Source: Eleusine coracana subsp. coracana (Eukaryota > Streptophyta > Magnoliopsida > Poales > Poaceae). Taken from it: DNA of 64,000 nt. Below are positions 11,870 through 24,122 of this stretch, piece by piece; the stretch's first letter is position 1; each line of letters opens with the position of its first letter. The stretch lies in NCBI GenBank assembly GCA_032690845.1, contig CM064430.1, positions 46,101,882-46,165,881 on the forward strand, written 5' to 3'. The notes under the pieces were generated by a model, which searched no databases, had not been told where the DNA came from, and saw nothing but the letters and a program-made list of their open reading frames with translations. The position numbers and the translations under genes are program-made.

Positions 11870-13730
11870 AATCCTAGCATTGAGTGAAGGACATGATCAC
11901 TAGACAAATAAAGCAACATGACAACAATGATCATCGATTATAAGTGGCTAGTGCGAGTCATCTAGTGTGCAGTCAAATAATAGGAAATTAATCTAACTGT
12001 AGACTAAGCAGGAGACAACCCTAGATAGGCAATTAACAAATAATCATGGAATTAATTGCATCTAGGTTGAGTCAATTAGCTAATTAATGCAACTAATCAT
12101 GGGCGATCAATTCAATTGCATCAATTTAAGCTAACTACTCGAAATTAGGGCATATAACGATGAATAGGAGATAGGCTCAATACCCTGGAGGATTCGAAGA
12201 ATCAACACCGAAAACCGAAGAATCCGTGATCGATTGCCGAAAAAAGGTCAAAACTTGGAACTTGTCGGCAATGGAGGGGGAGGAAGATGGGGCAAGCCTT
12301 GCCATAGGACTAATAGAGCTCGGCTCTATAGGCTGGATGTGCGTGCGGAGGAGGTGGCACGTGGCGGTGAGCAGTGGCAGCGGTGACTTGCACACGCGAG
12401 GGCAAGGCGGCGGTGACGACTTGCACACGCGAGGGCGAGGCGGCACGGTGCTGCGAGCAGGCGCGAGCGGGAGCGACCAGCAGCGGTGCGGCGCACGGCT
12501 AAGCGGGTCATCGACGGCAATGAGGTGGCGTCGGCGAGGAGAGCGAGGGCGGTGGGGGCATGTTCTCGGCTTCGGAGTCGAACAGAGAAGAAAACAAGCC
12601 TCTAACAAATTTTGACCTAGGTTAAAACAAAATGAACGACCGAGATCAATCAAGGCGAGATCAACGGTGATAGATCGGGATTGCGTCGTGCGATCAAGTG
12701 TAGTGACCGGACGATGTGGTCTCTAGACCGGACTGTCCAGTCAGGTTAGGGTCTGCTGGCCACTGTGAAGACCGGACGATACGATCTCTAGGACCACTCT
12801 GTCTGCTCTCTATGACCAGACTCCCCCTAGGCACTATGCACAGAGCCACTGACCGGACTATACGGTCCAGTGGTCGGATTGTATGGTCACTCTGGAAATT
12901 CTACTGAATCAAGGAATTTCTCCATTTTCCAAGTGCCCTTGCTAAACACTCAAATAAACACCACACTTGGAATATGAAGGGAACTCTCAAACACTCCTTT
13001 TCAAATAGTGGCACTATATAGCCTTATAATTTTTGCAAATGCCAAATGAAGAACTGAGCAAATAAGAACCATGGCAATTAAGAACCAAATGGGTATGTAT
13101 GAGCCTTAGTCCATGAACTGCGCGAGTAGATTTAACCTCGGAGTTCATAAGAGCTTGCTCAATGGGCATGAAGCACAATCCTTTCCTTTGGTCACACTTA
13201 TGGAGATGTATTCTCATATTAAGCATGAGGCACAAGACTCTCCAAGTGAGACAAGCCTCCTTTGTGTTTTCTATATGATGCATGCAACAAGAATTTTACA
13301 TATGCAAAAGAAGTAAACATGCTATGTGAATGCAAGCAACGTTAAACAAGACACAAAGGAAACCTAACAATGTCATGTTTGAACTCCTCCCAAGCTTACT
13401 CACTATAAGCCATACCCTTGCCTTGAGAGAAGCCAAACCACCTTATCAAGCACTCTCCCTTGCTTATAGCTATCTTAGATGGGTTAGACATTGACTAATT
13501 TTTATGTGTTTTTCTTTTAGTTATTTACACATTCATGGATGCAAAGCGTACTAGTCACAAAGGAGTCCTAATTACCATGCAATGCAAGAGAACAAAAAAC
13601 ACACTACAACTACCAGGAACGTCAAACACGGTTACCTCCCTCATAAGTAGATAGGTCGTTGAGGTCCATGTTACTTTTGGTGGACTTCACATGATCTTCA
13701 TGAAAGCGCTCGGTCCACCACCACCACCAT
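11870..13730. other. Copia interior between gag and the extra ORF
   Basis: No pol domain is visible. The minus strand has an open stretch at 12653-12177 rich in Pro, Arg and Ser, which looks like GC-rich leader or captured sequence more than a conserved protein. The segment 12690-12895 is described separately. Confidence 0.5.
12690..12895. repeat. Internal cluster of LTR-type GACCGGACNGTCCGGTC motifs
   Basis: Several degenerate copies of the palindromic motif found in the LTRs recur here in the element interior, for example AGACCGGACTGTCCAGTC near 12725 and GACCGGACTATACGGTC near 12851. This may be a fragment of another LTR carried in the interior. Confidence 0.5.
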
Positions 13731-15742
13731 CTAGGTCTTCCTCTTGGGCACCCACTTGTACGTAGCCGATCTCTCAAGATCAACAATGCACTTAGGCGCC
13801 CATATGCGCTTGACCTTTCTCTTCTTGTTTGGTGGTCCCAAAGCCTTAGCTTTCACCTTGCCATCCTTGTTCCTAAAAAGCTTGAAATGGGTGTTCTCAT
13901 AGAACAAGTTAGGGTTGGGCAAAATAATGGAACTCCTCACCATAGGGCAATCCTTGGTGGCGTGGCCATCCTTGCAACACCTCTCGTAATAGTAGTCATC
14001 GGCGAGAAGGGGTTTGATCCATGCGGGGATAGAATCACTCATCCCTATGATGTCGATGGCGGCGGGATATGAGCCAAGTCCCCGTTAGGAGACATTGTTC
14101 ATAAGGTTCCTACCAAGAATCTCCTTGTGGATGGCTCTACCATGTGTGAGCCTCTCGAAGCCATCCATCACCATCTTCCTCTCTTCCTTGAGCTTGTGAT
14201 ATTCCTCCAAAACACATGGCTCAAGAGAAGAAACCTCGATCGAGGTGGTTAGTTCATCACATATAGTAGAAGCATCACTCTTAGTGAACTAGAGGAGGGA
14301 GAGGCAAGGTTCTCAACATTGATGGCCTCATAAGTAATCTCAAGGGCCTTGTACTTCCCATGAAGCTCTACATGATCACCTTCGAGTTTGTCATAACTCT
14401 TGTTTAGGGCCTCATGAGATGTGACAAGGTTCTTGAGCTCACTCTCAAGGTCAACAACATGGTCCTTAACCAACTTACACTCTTTTCTTACCACATCCAA
14501 CATCTTGGATTTCTTGACGCCGATGTCGCGGGCTTGCTCAAGCATACCCCACAACTCGACACATGTGTGCTCCTTGTCATTGCTGTCATCGCTGCTCTCA
14601 TCCTCACTCTCCCCAATTTGGTTCGCGGCCATGAGCCACGTGGGAGGTGGAGGAAGAGCTCGTGAAAGTGTGGTCTTGATCATGGCTAGGCTGGCCACTT
14701 CTTCATCACTTGAGGAAGAGGACTCATCGCTTGAGTTGTCGCTTGTCTACTCTCCAACAAGGGCCTTGCGAGAGAACTTCTTCTTGTAGTTTTGAGCTTT
14801 GCCTTTGCCTTTGCTCTTGTCCTTATTGACGTGCCTCTTCTTCTTTTGCTTGACCTTGGGGCCTTCTTCTTCTTCATCTCCACATAAATCTTGTGGTTTG
14901 AATGCTTCTTTCTTGGGCTTTGGGCACTCTCGGACAAAGTGATTCTTTGAGCCACAATTGTAGCACTTGCCCCTAGACTTGGAAGCAAACTTATTCTTAA
15001 AGGTCTTCATCTTCTTCATGAGAAGAGCCAAGTCCTTGGTCAAGTCACATTCATCATCATCTTCTTCATCATCATCCTTAATGAATGCCTTCTTCTTGTT
15101 TTTCTTGCTCTTACTTGATTCTTGCTTGTCAGCTGATAGAGCAAGGTTGGATGGTTGAGGATCATCCATCCCCATCTGGTAGCTCTCGAAGGCAGTGATC
15201 TTGCCAAGTACATCATTTATGGTCTTGGTCTTGAGGTCACCTTGCAAGATGAAGGTAATGATGGACTCATACTTGGGGTCTTTGAATAGCCTCAAGAATC
15301 TTCTTATCACCTCAACAGGCTTCATCTTGAAGTCATCCCCAAGAGCATTGATCTCCTCCACTAGTACATGAAAACGAGAATAAATAGTGTTAGCTCTCTC
15401 ATGTGGCAATCTAGTGAAGTTATCATACTTGTTCTTCAGCACATAGTATCATTCCTCTTTGACATCACTGGTGCCCTCATGGAGCCCCTGAATCCCTATA
15501 CAGATACCATGTGCTGTGGAACTAACATCCAACTGAGCAAAAACATCCTTAGATATGCAAGCAAACAGAGCATTCTTGGCCTTAGCATTGCACTTAAGAA
15601 AATCAGGCTCAAGCAGGTTCATATCCACATCAAACTTGTGAGTGACCATCCATATCTCTAGATCAAGGGACTGCAGGTAGGCTTGCATGCGAGCCTTCCA
15701 ATACGCGTAGTCCTCCCCATTGAATATGGGAACACTCTCCAC
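13731..15742 (-). pseudogene. Copia gag polyprotein, broken
   Basis: Gag forms the virus-like particle that packages the element RNA. The minus strand begins about 65 bp after the primer-binding site with ESVPIFNGEDYAYWKARM and AYLQSLDLEIW, the N-terminal pattern of copia gag (UBN2 family). A stop and frame change at about 15449 lead into 15442-14747. That part has the rest of the UBN2 core (VEVIRRFLRLFKDPKYES), a Lys/Asp/Glu-rich linker and a canonical CCHC zinc knuckle, CYNCGSKNHFVREC, near 14960. Another break leads into 14698-14249, an acidic segment followed by a coiled coil with regular Leu and Glu/Lys. The last piece, 14042-13731, contains a second, degenerate Cys/His cluster (CCKDGHATKDC) and VRSSIILPNPN. 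The long gag with a coiled coil is typical of the SIRE/Maximus lineage. Several breaks mean no complete protein. Confidence 0.85.
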
Positions 15743-15789
15743 CTATCCCGGCATCCTTACTCCAGGCGGTGAAGCCTCAAAGATGAGCA

Positions 15790-15806
15790 CTTGGCTTTGA
15801 TACCGC
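15790..15806 (-). other. Primer-binding site of the copia element
   Basis: Immediately inside the 5' LTR the minus strand reads GCGGTATCAAAGCCAAG. This is close to the TGGTATCAGAGCC sequence complementary to initiator methionine tRNA that most plant copia elements use. Confidence 0.8.
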
Positions 15807-17489
15807 TATAAGGACCGAAGGCGTACCGAGAGGGGGGGGGGGGTGAATCGATAAGCTGCTCACGAAATCAAATACTTCAATTCACACTACTTGATTCTAA
15901 GAAGCGTTGCAACCTAAATAGTTCTAGTAGGCCAAGACCCTACATATGCTAGTGTTCATGATAAAAGCAAGCGCGGAAGCCAAACACACTGGCTTATGCA
16001 AGCCACAATTCAACCTAGTTACTAGAGCACACAATTGTGGAATAGTAAATAGAGGGTCAAGGAATGCTCATGATTTTTTCCCAAGGTCTCAGAAGGATGG
16101 CGCCTTCCCCTACTCCTCGTGAGACCACTCCTGTCGGAGTTCCGGTCCCTCCCGCCACCAAGTGGAGTTCTCGTCCACGAGCCTGCAATCACTCCCAGAG
16201 TGAAGACATGGTGTGTGTCACCGCTGCTACCAAAGCACAAGCTCGCCTCCCTCAAGAACTTGCCAGACTCCCCGAGCCGACACGGGTGCTCACAATTGAT
16301 GTCTCTTTCGCCGGTGAGCTCAAACCGTGCACAAACGTGTAACAGCCTTCACAACGAATCATGGTAGGCTCGATCACCGACACCTAAATGGTCTAGGTCT
16401 CACCATAGATCAAGAGTAACAACCTAGATCACACCCTCAAGGACACCCTAGCCTTAGATATACAAGATTGCTCCTTGTTACTCTCACTAGCACTCTCAAG
16501 ATATCCAATATCCTCTCCTAGTGCTCCCCTCTTTTCCTCTTGGATCTTACCAAATGCTCTCAGATATTCCACTAGCCAAGAGTTGTCACAAATACCTCAG
16601 AAACAAAGTTATATAGGCTCCCAACCTCAAACTAGCAGTTGCTCCATGAAATCAGCTTTTTCGGCCTACTGACTATACAGTCCGGCACTGCCTGACCGGA
16701 CCGTCCGGTCACTGCAACTTGAGCTCCAATGGCTCTGATCCCTATGCTAACTTCTGCTAACCGGACCGTACAGTCAGCTGACCGGACCGTCCGGTCCGTT
16801 TCTCTCTCGAGTCTAGAAACATTCCGGCGCTGGCTCCCTCACTGCCCAAGTCTCATCTCTACTGACCAGACCATCCGATCAGTAGACCGGACCGTCCGGT
16901 CACTAGAGCTTTCCAGGCATGGTAGTTTCCTCACTGCCTGATGTAGCCTCCGGACAAAACCTCTGAGTGACCATACAGTCCGGTCACCACTGACCCCGCT
17001 GTCCGGTCACTTCATCCTGAAGCTAAAACTCCTTGTCCTCGCTTGACTTCGTTTCCCAGATTCTCTTAATCACTTATTAGCTTCTCCATTGTCAACTAGT
17101 GACTGTGATTTCATCGAGCAACAACCTTGCACATCACCGACTAGACATGACCTAAGAGAATGACCTAGACCCCCTTGATAGTCCGGTTTTTCCTATGGAC
17201 TCAAAGCCCTAACCACTAGGCAAGTGGACCAAACACTTGCTCCATAGCATGTCCTTAGACTTGATCCATCTTCATCAACCCTTGGACTCCTTCAAGCTCA
17301 TCAAGCCTCATGGTCATTGTCATCAATCGCTAAGGCAACCATCATCCATATGATTTGTAATAGAGTTTACAGATGATTCCTGCATAGACGACACTCGTAT
17401 AGATATTAGCCCACAATTTCATAGTTGTCATCTATCACCAAAACATTCATATCTTGGGGATCCATTCATCAATTGTCATGAAGCTTACA
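15807..17489 (-). repeat. 5' LTR of the copia element
   Basis: Right-hand LTR aligning end to end with 7090-8751. It holds three exact copies of GACCGGACCGTCCGGTC at 16694-16710, 16780-16796 and 16885-16901 plus several variants, and a G run at about 15832-15842. Its inner edge is TATAAG where the 3' LTR has TGTAAG, a transition that destroys the terminal CA of the 5' LTR. Confidence 0.9.
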
Positions 17490-17494
17490 GCCAA

Positions 17495-18249
17495 TCATAG
17501 TGCAGAGAACCATGGGGGATCGTGCGCACGATGGCAAACACGACACGGGTGGTGCCGACCAGAGTAGCTCATCGAAGGTTAATGGCAGCAAGCAGCAGAG
17601 GCAGAGGGGTTTTCGGTTGGGGCTAGAGCTCGAGGCTATGGACGGAGACATCGACTTCTTCGACCAGAAGCTTCATTGAGGCCCAGGCTTCATCGGTATG
17701 TAGCTTGAATGTGGTGGTGATGCTTGGAGGAGGATGTCGACGGGGCAGTCAGAGGTAGGTCACAGCGGCGGAAGGGAAATCTTGCAATTTGCGTGCCTCG
17801 ATGGCCAAAACAGGGGAAAGCGGTTCTAGAAAATGCACACGAGGGATGTGAACTCAGGGAAACAAGAAAGAGCCGACAAGGCTCACCGAAGAGACCAAAT
17901 TTTGTGGCGGCGCAAAAGGTGGTCAGTTGCGAGGTTGTGGCATAAATTCCAATATTATTCATAGCTCACGTGAGCATTGGAGAAACGACTTGCACCAATT
18001 GCTAGAGGAGTTCACTGCACATGTTTTTGTGGTTGGATTTGTGCAGAAGTGCGGCGAGATGGCCGAGCAACTGAGGGAGAGCAACGGCAGCAATGGTGGC
18101 TTGAGCTCGGCCATGAGAGTGGATAGGGTGAGGGAGAGAGAAGTGAGAGCTCGAGCAGCAAAACCGGGGTGGGTGTCATGGTTTTGAAAGTAGTTTTGGA
18201 CCAAGTGAGGGTACCCCGGCTTAGTGCCAACCATGCGACGGCCTATGGA
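17495..18249. other. Target flank of the copia insertion, moderately GC-rich
   Basis: Together with 6990-7084 this is the DNA into which the copia element inserted. Open stretches exist on both strands (for example 17927-18187 plus and 18318-17959 minus), but no family is recognised and the strand is undecided. Confidence 0.35.
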
Positions 18250-20176
18250 TGCTAGTGAGTCACACACCAATGCAAATCCTATGCAAGCTAGTGAAAAAGC
18301 CAAGCAACGAATCAACACACCTAGCTAGCAAGATTCCTATACAGACGAGTCTAGTGGATAAGAACAAGGCACAAGACACAAGGAGCTATTTACTCAATTC
18401 TAGTGACAAGATAAATAAGCACAAGATGCACAAGGATCAAGAGAAACTAATAAGCACTAAAAGAGTAGCTAAACAACCAATATGCACATAGCCTCAAAGC
18501 AGTCGTATCTCTATTCACACACAATTGCAAAATTAAGAACGATAAGTAAAGAAGGGTTTAGAGAATGCTCATTGATTTTTAGCCTGAGGTATCGGGAGGA
18601 TGGAACCTCCCCTTAGTCCTCGTTGGATCGACTCTTGCCGAAGTATTGATCCCCCCTACCACCAACCATGGAGTCCTTGCACACAAGGTCGTATCACTCC
18701 CAGAGTGACGATGTGGTTGCGTGATCACTGCTCATTGAGTACTTGACTTGTTGAGCATAAGCTTGACTCCCTCAAGGACTTGTTGTACTCCCGGACTGCA
18801 CACACGGGCGCTCTCTCACGATGATCCTTTCAAAGGCGAGCTCAAACCTTATACATACTTGTGACGGCCTTCACAACATGTCATAATACGATACGCTCAA
18901 TCACCGACACCTAACCGGTATAGGCCTTGCCATTGACCCAGAGTAACAATATTAATCCTCTCTACAACCTCTTCTAGGCTAGAGACACGGGATGGTCTTG
19001 TGTTACTCTCCAAGATACTCAAAGATAGCTCCAATCTTTGCTCTAGTATCTTCTCTTCTCCTCTTGGCTCTCCCCAAGTTTTCCTAACTATCCAAATAGC
19101 CAATAGGGGTCAAAAGACCCCCAACAACAGCTATATATAGTCCCCAACTACTCCATTAGCCGTTGCCAAAAAATTGGCGAAACTAAGAACCAAACGTCGT
19201 AATATACCACCGTACAGTACAACGATCTCTAAGTATAGTCACCATACAATACGATGACCTCCGCTCAATCATACAGTGACCTCTGATCTCCAGCATCTCT
19301 CGACGCACTAATCCTCTAGGTCACCGTACCTTACAAGGTCTCCAGAGACTACCTGAAACTAGCCTCTTCAACTCCTCCAATCGTCGTATCCTATGGTGAC
19401 CTCACCGTAAATCAACAACAACACTTGAGTTCTGGCCACTTCTCTTCCTCCATAGGTCACCGTACCTTACGGTGATCTCGCCGTAAGGTCTCCATATAGT
19501 ACATGAAAACAGACTCCTTGCTCCTTGACTCATTGTATCTTACTGCATCCTCCAGTCCAGAGATTCTGCCCCTTCTGTACAACTCCTTGGCATTCACCAT
19601 ACCTTACGATGACTTAATCTCCACACCATATGGTGATACGCACAAACCTACGTGTATAGGAGCATTTCTCAATGGACCCTATGGCAAACCTCGCCATACC
19701 TTACGGTGACTTCTCTTGAAGCTGAAAGTTGTTGTCCTCTTGACTTGTCTTCAAGCTTCCAAACCTTGACCAATCCTTCTCTACTGCCACTCTAAGTGTC
19801 CTAGAGCTTTACTTGAGCATCCCAACACTCTAACCCTAGAGAAGCCTAAGAGAATGACTCATGCCCTCTCGATAGTCCGGTTTTTCCTATAGAATCAATC
19901 CTACACACTAGCCAATTGATCACAAACACTGGACTTAGCTATCCTTAGCCTTTATCCATCTCTATCACTGTGACTCTCCATCAAGATCTCCATGACACTA
20001 CCACTGAGTCATCCATTGATCATCAAGGCAACACTCACTGTGTTCATGTTTGAGTTGATAGATAGATCCTACATGCACAACACTCAAATAGACATTAAGC
20101 GCATTTCATGCTTATCATCCAATCACCAAAACATTCATACCTTTTGGGGTGACCCACAATGCTCATGAAGCTTATA
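18250..20176 (-). repeat. Diverged LTR (solo or truncated) related to the copia LTRs
   Basis: From about 18540 the sequence follows the LTRs at 7090 and 15807 in the same order: ACACACAATTGCA, then CTCATTGATTTTTAGCCTGAG, a block like CTCCCAGAGTGACGA, TCAATCACCGACACCTAACCGG, CCAGAGTAACAA, GATAGTCCGGTTTTTCCTAT near 19872 and AAACATTCATACCTTTTGGGG near 20130, ending GAAGCTTATA at 20176. The middle differs strongly and carries its own palindromic motif, of the form CACCGTACCTTACGGTGAC. No internal region or second LTR is next to it, so it is a solo LTR or a remnant. The left boundary is approximate. Confidence 0.65.
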
Positions 20177-21370
20177 GTCCCGCAAAAGTTTTTCTTTTTC
20201 GTTGGTTTTCAAACGTGGCAACATTTAATACTAAAACTATAGATCTCCTTAAAAATCTAAAAATATGTGCATGTTCACCATAATGTTCTGTTAATTTCAA
20301 AAATGATAATACTCAATACCATGCAGTAGAATTTTAATATGATTTTTTTCCAATCATGTATGTTATTGAGCCTTTTGGCATTTATTTGGGGCACTTAAGC
20401 TTGGAATAAAAATCTGAGATTTTTATCAAAATTATTTTTCATCACTCCCTAAAACATATAGTTTTGGTGGCATAAGGTTGTATTAAAAAGTTTTGACTTG
20501 TAGTTCAAATGTTGTTTGAATTTAATTAAATTTCATTTAAATGAGGCTCAAATAAATCTAAAAGTTTTTTGAGTGGGTTCATAGTTGGTTTCAAAATCAT
20601 GCCTAGTGTCTTCAAGCTTTTTTTTCACACCCGGGGTATCACAGATACCCCTCTCCTGTCATAATTCCAGACTTCTACTATTCAAGCCACAGCTAACACA
20701 CTACACTAGGCCCACGTTGCACTTGTGTGCTTCTGGTTGGGCTAATGGGCTCTCAGCATCCAATGCGGCCCAACAATACTCTTCTCCTCTTTGCTTCCCA
20801 TCTTAGTCAAAGGTGTAGTCGTAATAGGTCATGGCAGCATCGCTATAGCAGATGGGCTCTTGGTGTCACTTGTTGGCTACTTCCTACTTAATGTAATCCA
20901 TCCCTTCCACCCACCCCAAAATGAAATGATTGCCGTCCTACTCATCCCCTGTGGACTAGGATCCGTCGCCTCTGTCCAGTTGGATAGAAAGAACATGCAC
21001 ACTATTATAGATTTGTTAAATTTACTCATTTAAATATTGATCTACTATAACAATGAATAGTATAGATCAGTTTTTAATTAATGTGTAATATGGAGAGTTA
21101 CTGTAGTAGCTCATTAACTTTTTTTACTAAGATGTTGGCTACAAACCCATAAGCTACAGTTGGTAGCTTCAACCGTCGCTATTATTGACGGCAGTAGCGG
21201 TGGTTGGTAACATCAACCACCTCTAGAAAGATATTTACAACGATAGTTTGTTTTCTTCTAAGAAAGTCCGCCGTTACAAACGCCTATTTTTAGGTACAGA
21301 GTGGCAGCGGTAGACTCTCGACCACTACAATATATTTTCAACAGTCTTGGCAGTATCATTTTGTTGTTTT
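20177..21370. other. AT-rich intergenic DNA
   Basis: No gene is supported. At 20627-20645 TCACACCCGGGGTATCACA resembles an LTR edge (reverse complement TGTGATACC), but no partner was found. The stretch 21130-21320 has a diffuse inverted-repeat look with GGTAGCTTCAACC-like words. Confidence 0.35.
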
Positions 21371-22725
21371 GGAAAAAACCATCTAAACCTATTCCCCTGC
21401 TCACATCCCTACTGTCTACTGAAATGTCATTTAGTTTAATCATGAGGAGATGATAACGTTCGTGGCATTCTCCTTGCTCTGGTGAGCAGCGTTGGCGCCT
21501 TGTTGTTTGATGGTCTCGGTGCTCTAAAGAGAAAAAAAAAAGGTCCATGCCCTCTCCATGTCTGTGCACCTTTTGAGTGTTTTTAGATCTTCCTTTTGGT
21601 CATTGTTGAAGGAAAATAAACATAGTGTTATGTTCTACATGTTTTAACTTTATTATTTGAACAGTCTCTACTAGTACTTCACATAAGCTTGATATCTGAA
21701 ATGAGATTTTGTCTCTTTGTTTTGAAGTATACTTTATTATTCAATCTATTTTATCTTTTGAGTTGAAGTATATGAATGAAGTTCACAAAATATAATCTTT
21801 TTTTTCATTCTCTATAGCCCTGATGCTGGTGCTGTAAGTATAATTGAGCAATGCTGTTGTAACCCCCGCTTTTGTATAAGTTTTGAGGGTAGAAGCTATG
21901 TACATTAGATTACATCATTTGCATTTGCATGAAAATATGCAATTATGAAGTAATGGATGTTTTACCTTACTATCTAGAGTTATAATTCAATTGACACTAT
22001 GTTTTGATGTTATAATTTAAATTTGATGTTTAATCACACTATCATTTGAATAATCTTATTATAGTAGTTTACTTATTGAGGTTTTTAATAAGTCTCATAT
22101 GTTTTTTTATCCTATCATATACCTGTACATGAAAGGTGTTAACGTGTGATGGGAGTAGAAACACATACGTATAACTTATGATAAACTTACCCTTCAAACA
22201 CTTGGATTGTCATAACAATAATTGTTTGACTTTCATTTGTTGAATAATCACTTTTCTACAACTAGGATTATGTTCATTCTTACTACCATCTTATACTACT
22301 TACTATCATTCCATATATCTGTTGTTGGTTGCTTTCACTTACTCTGTTGATAACATCACTATTGTTGTCTTTCTATGAAGCATTGTTACATATTTTAGTA
22401 ATCTATTATGGTAATAGTATAGAATTTGTGGGTGTTACAACATACGTGGCATTTGAAATTTTAGAAGTCACGTCACCACTTGCTGCGGATATAATATGCC
22501 GTTGCTTAGTCTACTTGAATTCAGTACCAAGGTCAGCTGAAAACACTTATTCAACTATGACTTTGTAACACAAGCAATCCAATAAGCTGAGTCTATACCC
22601 GAACACTATTTTACATAAACAAAATATTGATTCGGTCATCCAAAATAGTGTTTCAATGTTGTTTCATAAATTATTGAATCATAATATCAAACGTTGAACA
22701 ATGTATTAAGATCAGTAGGACTTTT
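21371..22725. repeat. Polyketide synthase 3'-flank repeat, copy 1
   Basis: Shares with copies 2 and 3 the opening ACCTATTCCCC...TGAAATGTCA, then TTCTCC...CTCTGG, the TTAT(T)TGAA stretch, ATTTTAGAAGTCA, the TTATTCAACTATGAC stretch and GTATTAAGATCAGT at its end. It contains about 600-700 bp in the middle (roughly 21760-22440) that copies 2 and 3 lack but copy 4 (45428-46205) has. Confidence 0.75.
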
Positions 22726-23159
22726 GATGATATGAAAGAGAGAAAGTGACAAGAGAAAACGGTTATTGTTTTGCAAAGGAACCATCTCGTACATTAAATT
22801 TTTAGAAGTATAAGATAACTTTGACATCATTCTACAAGTTATAGTGGTCATACAACTTATAAATAATTATTTTATATCCATAAATTCATAAATTATAAAT
22901 TAATAGGATACAACTGAAAGGATCACTCATTATATAAATGATCTGAGATGACATCACTATACTTGTCCTTAGAGAGAGAGAGAAATCATCAAAACCTATT
23001 CCCCTACCCACGTGCCTGACTACAATCTGTTGAAATGTCACTCAGTTTGATTAGCAGCGGCGGCGTTCCTGACGTTCTCCTACCTCTGGTAAGCTAAGTT
23101 TTTCTAATACGCGATACTCTGATACAGCGATACGACATCCAACCAAAAATACCAATATG

Positions 23160-23161
<2 letters not shown>

Positions 23162-23224
<63 letters not shown>
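23162..23224. repeat. (TA)n microsatellite
   Basis: About 31 uninterrupted TA units within repeat copy 2. Confidence 0.95.
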
Positions 23225-23227
<3 letters not shown>

Positions 23228-23504
23228 CGTATTTTCAAATAAATCATTAAAAATTATAAAAAGTAAGATCTTCACTGAAATAAGTATCTAGAAGAGCAAG
23301 CTAGCAACAAAATAACGATAATTTAGAAACTAATTCAAGTTCTAAACAGCCAAATACTAAATCATCAAGAGTATCGTGTATCACTATATTGTATCATATT
23401 GTCATATCAGATACGGGTACACTGGCTTCAGCTGCGTATTAGAACTACTTAACTGGTAAGCAACGGCATGTAGATCGTTGGTGGCTTATAGTTTGATGTC
23501 TTGA

Positions 23505-23778
23505 TGTTAAGTTACTATGCACCAATCAGTTGCACCCAAAAGCCTAAACTAATGGGAAAGGGTGAACAATTCACTTATGGTTCACCACTCCCCCTCATGT
23601 ACAGCTCCCTCAGGGTGCAAATGTGGAAATAGGAGCGGCGTAGCGGAAAATGCGGTCAACAGGACTTGAACTCAAGACCTCTGGCTCTGATACCATGTTA
23701 AGTTACTGTGCACCAAATAGTTACACCCAAAAAGCTAAACTAATAGAAAAGGATGGACAATTCACTTATGGTTCAACA
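23505..23778 (-). mobile_element. TRIM/SMART miniature LTR retrotransposon
   Basis: Two 83-bp direct repeats, 23505-23587 and 23696-23778, both start TGTTAAGTTACT. They flank a 108-bp interior. Directly against the right repeat, 23683-23695 is GGCTCTGATACCA, the exact reverse complement of the initiator-Met primer-binding site TGGTATCAGAGCC. Directly inside the left repeat the minus strand has a G-rich tract (ATGAGGGGGAG), the polypurine tract. So this is a complete 274-bp LTR element on the minus strand with no coding capacity. Flanks are CTTGA and CTTGG. The third repeat copy (near 25683-25695) has the uninterrupted site GATGCCTTGGCACATTA, which confirms the boundaries and the 5-bp duplication. 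Confidence 0.92.
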
Positions 23779-24122
23779 CTTGGCACATTAGAGAGAAAAA
23801 AAGGGTCCATACCCTGTCTAAGGTGATGCACCTTTCAAGTGTGTTTAGGTTATCTTTTGATAATTGTTGAAGACAAATGTACATTATGTTGTAATCAACA
23901 TGTTTTGATTTTGTTATTTGAATTATCCTTACTAAATTCAATTACCTCACACAAGCATTCTAAATTCAACACTCTAAAATTTCTAGATGTTATATCATAC
24001 ATGGCTTGAAATTTTAGAAGTCATGTCACCCCTTTTCCAGATATAATATACTATTGCTTGGTTCACTTGAATTGATTACGGTAGTCAACTAAAAACAGTT
24101 ATTCAACACTTTGTTACACTGT

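Larger units (their letters stand above)
7090..17489 (-). mobile_element. Full-length non-autonomous Ty1/copia LTR retrotransposon (SIRE/Maximus-like)
   Basis: Two related direct repeats of about 1.67 kb lie at 7090-8751 and 15807-17489. Read on the plus strand the left copy starts TGTAAG and ends CTTACA; the right copy ends CTTACA but has TATAAG at its inner edge. The flanks 7085-7089 and 17490-17494 are both GCCAA, an exact 5-bp target duplication. On the minus strand the right repeat is the 5' LTR, followed by a Met-initiator-type primer-binding site, a gag region, a second degenerate ORF, a polypurine tract and the 3' LTR. No protease, integrase, reverse transcriptase or RNase H was recognised in the 7 kb interior. 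The element therefore probably depended on a relative for mobility. The LTRs differ at many positions, so the insertion is not recent. Confidence 0.9.

Noticed and set aside
18250..20176. Full-length retrotransposon at the third LTR
   Set aside because: No partner LTR or gag/pol is adjacent; only a diverged solo or truncated LTR is supported.
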